Source: Frondihabitans sp. 762G35
GTDB lineage: Bacteria > Actinomycetota > Actinomycetes > Actinomycetales > Microbacteriaceae
Reading direction: 5' to 3'
Length of the DNA stretch: 64,000 nt
Assembly (NCBI RefSeq): GCF_002074055.1
Contig: NZ_CP014619.1
Coordinates: forward strand, 1,798,001-1,862,000
Part shown: piece after piece, positions 59,755 through 64,000 of the stretch
Layout of the letters: each line of letters opens with the position of its first letter
Position numbering within the stretch: the stretch's first letter is position 1
Notes under the pieces: generated by a model
What the model was told of the DNA's origin: nothing
Databases searched by the model: none
What the model saw: only the letters and a program-made list of their open reading frames with translations
Translations under genes and position numbers: made by a program

Positions 59755-59790
59755 GAAGGGCCCCGCGCGCCTGAGCGAGCGGAGCCCTTC
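59755..59790. terminator. bidirectional hairpin between crotonase and csbD-like genes
   Basis: GAAGGGC (59755-59761) pairs with GCCCTTC (59784-59790), with further GC pairs inside. It sits between convergent genes and probably serves both. Confidence 0.55.
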
Positions 59791-59822
59791 GAACGCTCCC
59801 CGGTGAGAGCGGGCGCGAAGAC

Positions 59823-59993
59823 CTACTTGAAGACGTCCTTGACGTCCTCGCCGACCTTCTTGGCCGAAGCCTTGGTCTGGTCGTTCTGGCCCTCGGCCTC
59901 GAGGCTCTCGTTGTCGGTCTTGTTGCCGACGACCTCTTTGGCCTTGCCCGCGATGTCTTCCGCTGCGTTCTGGATCTTGTCGCCGAGTCCCAT
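59823..59993 (-). CDS. CsbD-family stress protein
   Basis: A 56-residue hydrophilic protein, MGLGDKIQNAAEDIAGKAKE at its start and EDVKDVFK at its end, matching the CsbD family of small general-stress proteins of unknown mechanism. Lys/Asp/Glu-rich, helical. ATG has a GGAGG site six bases upstream. It is convergent with the crotonase gene. Confidence 0.88.
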   Translation of the reverse strand: MGLGDKIQNAAEDIAGKAKEVVGNKTDNESLEAEGQNDQTKASAKKVGEDVKDVFK

Positions 59994-60120
59994 AGAGAAC
60001 CTCCCGTGTCGAAGAAATTCGGACCCGAACGAGCCCGTGCCCAGGAACCTACCCGCACGACCGGCGGTCCGCTCACAGGGAATCCGAGACTTTGCCCAGA
60101 CCCCGCTGTCACCCGGGCGC

Positions 60121-60126
60121 TACGTT
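60121..60126 (+). promoter_or_regulatory. -10 box of leaderless reductase promoter
   Basis: TACGTT lies exactly 6 nt before the ATG at 60133 and selects that start over a longer reading frame. Confidence 0.5.
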
Positions 60127-60132
60127 CTCCCC

Positions 60133-61533
60133 ATGACGACTTATGACCTGATCGTGATCGGAGCCGGCGCCGTCGGCGAGAACGTGGCCGACTACGCCAC
60201 CCGGAACGGGCTCGCGGTGGCCCTCGTCGAAGCCGAGCTCGTGGGCGGCGAGTGCTCCTACTGGGCCTGCATGCCGTCCAAGGCGCTCCTGATGAGCAGC
60301 ACGGCCCTCGACGCGGCCAAAGCCGTCGGCGGTGCACGCGAGGCCGTGACCGGCGATCTCGACGTCAAGGCCGTCCTCGATCGCCGCAACTCGTTCACGA
60401 GCAACTGGGACGACCAGGGGCAGGCCGACTGGGTGACCGGCGCCGGTATCGATCTCATCCGCGGCCACGGGACGATCACCGGGGTCAAGGAGGTCACGGT
60501 CGACGGGACGGTGCACACCGCCCGGCACGCGGTCGCCGCCGTCACGGGATCGGCCGCGCTCCTGCCCGACGTCCCCGGTCTCCTCGACGCGAAGCCGTGG
60601 ACCAGCCGCGAGGCGACCAGCGCCCAGACCATCCCGCAGAGCCTGATGATCATCGGAGGCGGCGTCGTCGCCGCCGAGATGGCGACCGCCTACCAGCAGC
60701 TCGGCGCACGCGTCACGCTCGCCTCCCGTCACTCCCTCCTGGGCGGGCAGGAGCCGTTCGCGGGCGAGTTCGTCGCCGACTCCCTCCGCGACCTGGGCGT
60801 CGACCTCCGCCTCGAGACCTCCCCGACCGGTGTGACGCGCACCGAGCACGGCCTCGTCGAGACCACCCTCTCGGACGGCACCACGGTCACGACGGACGAG
60901 ATCCTCGTCGCCACCGGTCGCGTGCCTCGCACGGGCGACCTCGGCCTCGAGAACGTCGGTCTGCAGCCGGGCGAGTGGCTCGACACGGACGACACGCTCC
61001 TCGTCACCGGCACCGACTGGCTCTACGCCGTCGGCGACGTCAACCACCGCGCGCTCCTCACGCACCAGGGCAAGTACCAGGCGCGTGCGGCCGGCGAGGT
61101 CATCGCGGCCCGCGCGAAGGGCGAGGCGGTCCGCGCGGAGCCGTGGGGTGCGCACGTCGCGACGGCCGACCACGCGGCGGTCCCGCAGGTGACGTTCACG
61201 AGCCCCGAGGTCGCAAGCGTCGGGCTCACCGCGGACGCCGCCGAGAAGCAGGGCATCGACGTCCGGGTCGTCGACTACGACCTCGCCGCCCTCGCCGGCT
61301 CCGCCCTGAAGTCCGACACCTACCGAGGTCAGGCGCGCATCGTCGTCGACGAGAGCCGCAAGGTCATCGTCGGCGCGACCTTCGTCGGCCCGGAGGTGTC
61401 CGACCTCCTGCACGCCGCGACCATCGCCGTCGTCGGAGAGGTCCCGATCGACCGCCTGTGGCACGCCGTCCCCTCCTACCCGACCGTGAGCGAGATCTGG
61501 CTCCGCCTCCTCGACGCCTACGGTCGGCCGTAG
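60133..61533 (+). CDS. FAD-dependent pyridine-nucleotide disulfide oxidoreductase
   Basis: A 466-residue flavoprotein of the dihydrolipoamide dehydrogenase/MerA family. FAD motif GAGAVG (10-15), redox pair C41-x4-C46 in GGECSYWACMPSK, NAD(P) motif IIGGGVVAAEMA (about 176), and a C-terminal dimer domain. The active-site base of class I enzymes lies in an H-P-T motif; here the stretch is SYPTVSE, so that His is Tyr. The substrate is therefore unlikely to be lipoamide and is unknown. Confidence 0.88.
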   Translation: MTTYDLIVIGAGAVGENVADYATRNGLAVALVEAELVGGECSYWACMPSKALLMSSTALDAAKAVGGAREAVTGDLDVKAVLDRRNSFTSNWDDQGQADWVTGAGIDLIRGHGTITGVKEVTVDGTVHTARHAVAAVTGSAALLPDVPGLLDAKPWTSREATSAQTIPQSLMIIGGGVVAAEMATAYQQLGARVTLASRHSLLGGQEPFAGEFVADSLRDLGVDLRLETSPTGVTRTEHGLVETTLSDGTTVTTDEILVATGRVPRTGDLGLENVGLQPGEWLDTDDTLLVTGTDWLYAVGDVNHRALLTHQGKYQARAAGEVIAARAKGEAVRAEPWGAHVATADHAAVPQVTFTSPEVASVGLTADAAEKQGIDVRVVDYDLAALAGSALKSDTYRGQARIVVDESRKVIVGATFVGPEVSDLLHAATIAVVGEVPIDRLWHAVPSYPTVSEIWLRLLDAYGRP

Positions 61534-61555
61534 CGGACGGGTGGGGAGGCCGCTC

Positions 61556-61912
61556 GTGTGGAATCCACTGGTCGACTCCTCGATCTCCCGGGCGGGATGC
61601 TCGGTGGCGACCGCCCTCGGCCTGCTGATCGGAGTGCCCCTCAGCACCGGTCGCGTGCGCGTGCGGGGCGACCTCATCGTCTGCCGCGGACTCCCCCGCT
61701 GGGCCTTCCGGCGGGGCGGCACCTGCATCGGCCGGGTCTACCTGACCCGGGACAACGACGGCGAGGGCGTCCTCGACCACGAGAGCGTCCACGTCGAGCA
61801 GTGGAAGAAGTACGGCATGCTGATGCCGTTGCTCTACGGCATCGCGGGCCGGGATCCGTTCACCAATCGTTTCGAGATCGAGGCTGGCCTCGAGAAAGGC
61901 GGCTACCGATGA
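61556..61912 (+). CDS. small HExxH-motif protein
   Basis: A 118-residue protein. A hydrophobic stretch near the N-terminus (SVATALGLLIGVPL) is followed by a region with HESVHVEQW, an HExxH zinc-site motif typical of metallopeptidases. No family recognised beyond this. GTG at 61556 is preceded by GGGGAGG at good spacing. The stop overlaps the start of the following SDR gene as ATGA, so they are coupled. Confidence 0.75.
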   Translation: MWNPLVDSSISRAGCSVATALGLLIGVPLSTGRVRVRGDLIVCRGLPRWAFRRGGTCIGRVYLTRDNDGEGVLDHESVHVEQWKKYGMLMPLLYGIAGRDPFTNRFEIEAGLEKGGYR

Positions 61913-62736
61913 CGGAGCCCCGAACCATCGTCCTGACCGGAGCATCGAGCGGCATCGGGCGGAAGGCCGCGGTGACGCTCGCGAAGGGCGGCGCGACCCT
62001 CGCGATCGTCGGCCGCAACCCCGATCGCACGCGCGCGGTCGCGGAGGAGGTCGGCGGCGTCGCCCACGTCTGCGACTTCGATCGCCTCGACGACGTGCGA
62101 CGCCTCGCCGACACCCTCCTCGACGCGCACCCCCGTATCGACGTCCTCGCCAACAACGCCGGCGGGCTGGTCAGCCGCCGCGAGACCACCACGGACGGCT
62201 ACGAGCGCACCCTGCAGTCGAACCATCTCGCGCCGTACCTCCTCACGCGGCTCCTGCTGCCCCGTCTCGTCGAGAGCTCCGGACGGGTGGTGTCGACCTC
62301 GTCCGCGGCCAACCTGTTCGGCCGGGTCCGCCTGGACGACCTCAACTACGGGAAGCGGGCCTGGCTGGGTGGCTGGGGCGCCTACAGCCAGGGCAAGCTC
62401 CTGACGAACATGTTCATCAGCCAGCTCGCCGCCCGGTCGAGCGTGTCCGCGTTCGCCTTCCACCCCGGCTTCGTGTCGACGAACTTCGGCATGGACACCT
62501 CCGTGATGCGCCTGATGAACACGGTGACGAACGGGAACTACGGGATCAGCGCCGAGGCCGGGTCGGTGCCCCTGGTCCAGCTCGCCGGTCCGACGACGAT
62601 CGACGTGCCGAGCGGCACCTATTTCGACCAGCTGAAGCCCTTCGGCCGGCAGAACCATCAGGCGAAGAACGTGCTCCTCGCGGAGGCCGTCTGGGATCGC
62701 TCCGCGGAGCTGGTGGGTCTCCCCTCGACGCTCTGA
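61909..62736 (+). CDS. short-chain dehydrogenase/reductase
   Basis: A 275-residue SDR with the cofactor motif TGASSGIG (10-17), NNAG, and the catalytic Ser and YSQGK (YxxxK). Asn/Asp pattern after the second strand (RNPDR) favours NADP(H). Resembles retinol dehydrogenase/WW-oxidoreductase-like SDRs. Substrate unknown. Translationally coupled to the HExxH protein. Confidence 0.9.
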   Translation: MTEPRTIVLTGASSGIGRKAAVTLAKGGATLAIVGRNPDRTRAVAEEVGGVAHVCDFDRLDDVRRLADTLLDAHPRIDVLANNAGGLVSRRETTTDGYERTLQSNHLAPYLLTRLLLPRLVESSGRVVSTSSAANLFGRVRLDDLNYGKRAWLGGWGAYSQGKLLTNMFISQLAARSSVSAFAFHPGFVSTNFGMDTSVMRLMNTVTNGNYGISAEAGSVPLVQLAGPTTIDVPSGTYFDQLKPFGRQNHQAKNVLLAEAVWDRSAELVGLPSTL

Positions 62737-63086
62737 GAGTGAGCGCTCCCTGAGTGCCGTGTACCCCGGTGTCCCCCTCATAGCCGACACCCTGCTTGGG
62801 GGATGTCACGGCCCCGGAAACCTGGTTCTCTGGACCCAGGAAGAACAAGGCGGCACCGTCCACTGGGTAAGCGGGCGCGGTACCGCCCCTCCGGCTGTCG
62901 CGCGGTGACGTTTTCGGGAACGTCGCCGCGCGGGCCGAGGTCCGAAGGGCTCCCCGGTGTTCGGGACGCCGAGTCGGTCCCGGGGTCCCACCTCGGCGCC
63001 ACCTCGACGTATCCGGGGAGCCTTCGGCGACCCTTCCGCGATCCGTCGACTCCGGCGGGGTTCCCTCCCGAGACGAGGAGCGGACC
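62737..63086 (+). promoter_or_regulatory. 350-bp structured leader upstream of the GH16-like gene
   Basis: No coding region is credible here. Helices seen: GTTCT/AGAAC with an inner CTGG/CCAG (about 62825-62846); GGCGG-C-ACCG with CGGT-A-CCGCC (about 62850-62887); a 13-bp hairpin CGCGCGG..CCGCGCG (about 62899-62932); GCCGAGGT (62934-62941) with ACCTCGGC (62990-62997). GGCTCCCCGG (62948-62957) can pair either inside the last helix with 62980-62985 or, over 10 bp, with CCGGGGAGCC (63013-63022). These alternatives exclude each other and suggest a regulatory RNA. No known riboswitch consensus was matched. Confidence 0.45.
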
Positions 63087-64000
63087 ATGCGGACACCGAT
63101 CAGGCTCGTCGCCGCCGTCGCCGCGGTGCTCGCCGGCCTCGCGGGGCTGAGTCTCCACCCGGACCTCGCCCGCGCCGCGGCGGTCCCCTCCACGGACGCG
63201 GCCCTCGTGGCTCACGTCGGACGACTCGTCTCCGGACTATCGACCTCCGCCGCCCGGCAGGCGCTCTCCGACTCGACCGCGGCCGTCTCCACCCCCTCGG
63301 CCGCCGCACGCTCGACCTCGGCCGCCCCGACCGCTGCGCAGACGTCCGCGCAGTCCGCCCAGCGCGCGGTCACGCAGCAGATCCGCGCCTCCGTCCGCAC
63401 CCCCTCGACCGCTCGCCAGAAGGCCCTCCCCGTCCCCGTGTCGGTAGCGTTGCCTCCCGTGGGAGACCCCGGAACACCGACGACCGATCCGACGACTCCG
63501 GCGGCCGGGGACACGCTGCCCCGGGGCGACGTCACCTCGAACGGCCGCACCTGGACCCAGAGCTACGCGGAGGACTTCTCGCGCGACGCCCCGCTCGGCC
63601 GCGTGTCATCCGTGTACCCCGGCATCGACACTTACGACGGCTTCTCGGACACCTCCGGTCAGGGCCTGTACGCGCCGGACCGCGTCCTCAGCGTGGCGAA
63701 CGGCACCCTGGACTTCTGGCTGCACTCGGAGAACGGTCGACCCCTCGTCGCGGCGATCATGCCCGACGGCTACGCCCCGCACACCACCGGGCGCGTGTCG
63801 ATCCGCTACCGCTCCGACACGACGGCGGGCTACAAGTTCGTCGGGATGTTCTGGCCCGTGAGCGACGACTGGAACGAGGGCGAGATCGACTGGCCGGAGG
63901 CGGACCTCGGTCGGACGCCGCGCCCCGCGTCGGCCGTCCCCGGCAGCTTCCGCAACGGCGGCATGACGTTCCGGCCCGCCACCGAGGCGTTCGCCCCCAC
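63087..64000 (+). CDS. secreted GH16-like glycoside hydrolase, 3' end outside window
   Basis: The first 304 codons are visible. A signal peptide (residues 1-30, RLVAAVAAVLAGLAGLSL) is followed by a Ser/Ala/Thr-rich linker to about residue 150 and then a beta-rich domain. GEIDWPE matches the ExDxxE active site of family GH16 (endo-beta-glucanases, laminarinases and related enzymes). The ATG has GAGGAG seven bases upstream. It is preceded by the structured leader. The exact polysaccharide substrate is not known. Confidence 0.85.
   Translation, partial: MRTPIRLVAAVAAVLAGLAGLSLHPDLARAAAVPSTDAALVAHVGRLVSGLSTSAARQALSDSTAAVSTPSAAARSTSAAPTAAQTSAQSAQRAVTQQIRASVRTPSTARQKALPVPVSVALPPVGDPGTPTTDPTTPAAGDTLPRGDVTSNGRTWTQSYAEDFSRDAPLGRVSSVYPGIDTYDGFSDTSGQGLYAPDRVLSVANGTLDFWLHSENGRPLVAAIMPDGYAPHTTGRVSIRYRSDTTAGYKFVGMFWPVSDDWNEGEIDWPEADLGRTPRPASAVPGSFRNGGMTFRPATEAFAP

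Noticed and set aside
62780-63086. Leader considered as a cyclic di-AMP (ydaO), cyclic di-GMP or cobalamin riboswitch
   Set aside because: The conserved core strings of these classes could not be found in the right order, so the leader is reported only as structured RNA of unknown type.

Overview
The window is high-GC, densely packed DNA from an actinobacterium. The gene order dxr-rseP-ispG, the run argS-lysA-hom-thrC-thrB-rho-prfA-prmC-tsaC-wecA-like-atpIBEFHAGDC, the many GTG starts and the frequent -10-like hexamers placed just before start codons fit the family Microbacteriaceae. The genus cannot be fixed from this sequence. No phage, insertion sequence or CRISPR array was seen; almost everything is chromosomal core or conserved accessory sequence.

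Layout. (1) 1-4193, minus strand: a MoxR AAA+ ATPase, a DUF58 protein, a small membrane protein and two membrane-anchored VWA proteins (the last one runs off the window). (2) 4249-8987, minus: ispG, a RseP-type M50 protease and dxr, then an FKBP-type isomerase lipoprotein. (3) 9039-10614: divergent OsmC-like protein and asparaginase. (4) 10668-27265, minus: a large signalling and envelope cluster. It holds a small FHA protein, a PP2C phosphatase, a membrane Ser/Thr kinase, a 1945-residue extracellular Ig-like/FN3 protein, a second MoxR and DUF58 pair, a TgpA-like transglutaminase homologue that has lost its catalytic residues, a zinc-ribbon/FHA protein and an unrecognised membrane protein. The gene content resembles the PFNA cluster described in bifidobacteria. 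(5) 27406-28718: ogt and yaaA. (6) 28784-36365, minus: the complete F1Fo ATP synthase operon with an AtpI-like gene. (7) 36362-50369, minus: WecA-like transferase, tsaC, prmC, prfA, rho with a long Q/N/G-rich insert, thrB, thrC, hom, lysA, a DUF2993 protein and argS. (8) 50468-54923: lipoprotein, glutamine amidotransferase, PdxH-like flavoprotein, tRNA-Arg(CCG) followed by about 80-bp tandem repeats, a YnfA-type membrane protein with 31-bp repeats at its 3' end, a small conserved-looking protein and an EamA transporter. (9) 55034-64000: TPM-domain protein with PspA, arginase-family protein, crotonase, CsbD, a flavoprotein disulfide-type reductase, an HExxH mini-protein with an SDR, and the start of a secreted GH16-like glycosidase behind a structured 350-bp leader.

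How it fits together. The phosphorylation module (kinase, phosphatase, two FHA readers) is tied by overlapping genes to an extracellular rod protein and a MoxR-DUF58-transglutaminase-fold set, which suggests a phospho-controlled envelope assembly or sensing system. Many genes outside long operons carry a TANNNT hexamer exactly 6 nt before an ATG/GTG, the signature of leaderless transcription, and this fixes several start codons. The most unusual non-coding features are the tRNA-Arg repeat array, the 31-bp repeats inside the YnfA-family gene, the hairpins flanking atpA and the leader upstream of the GH16-like gene.
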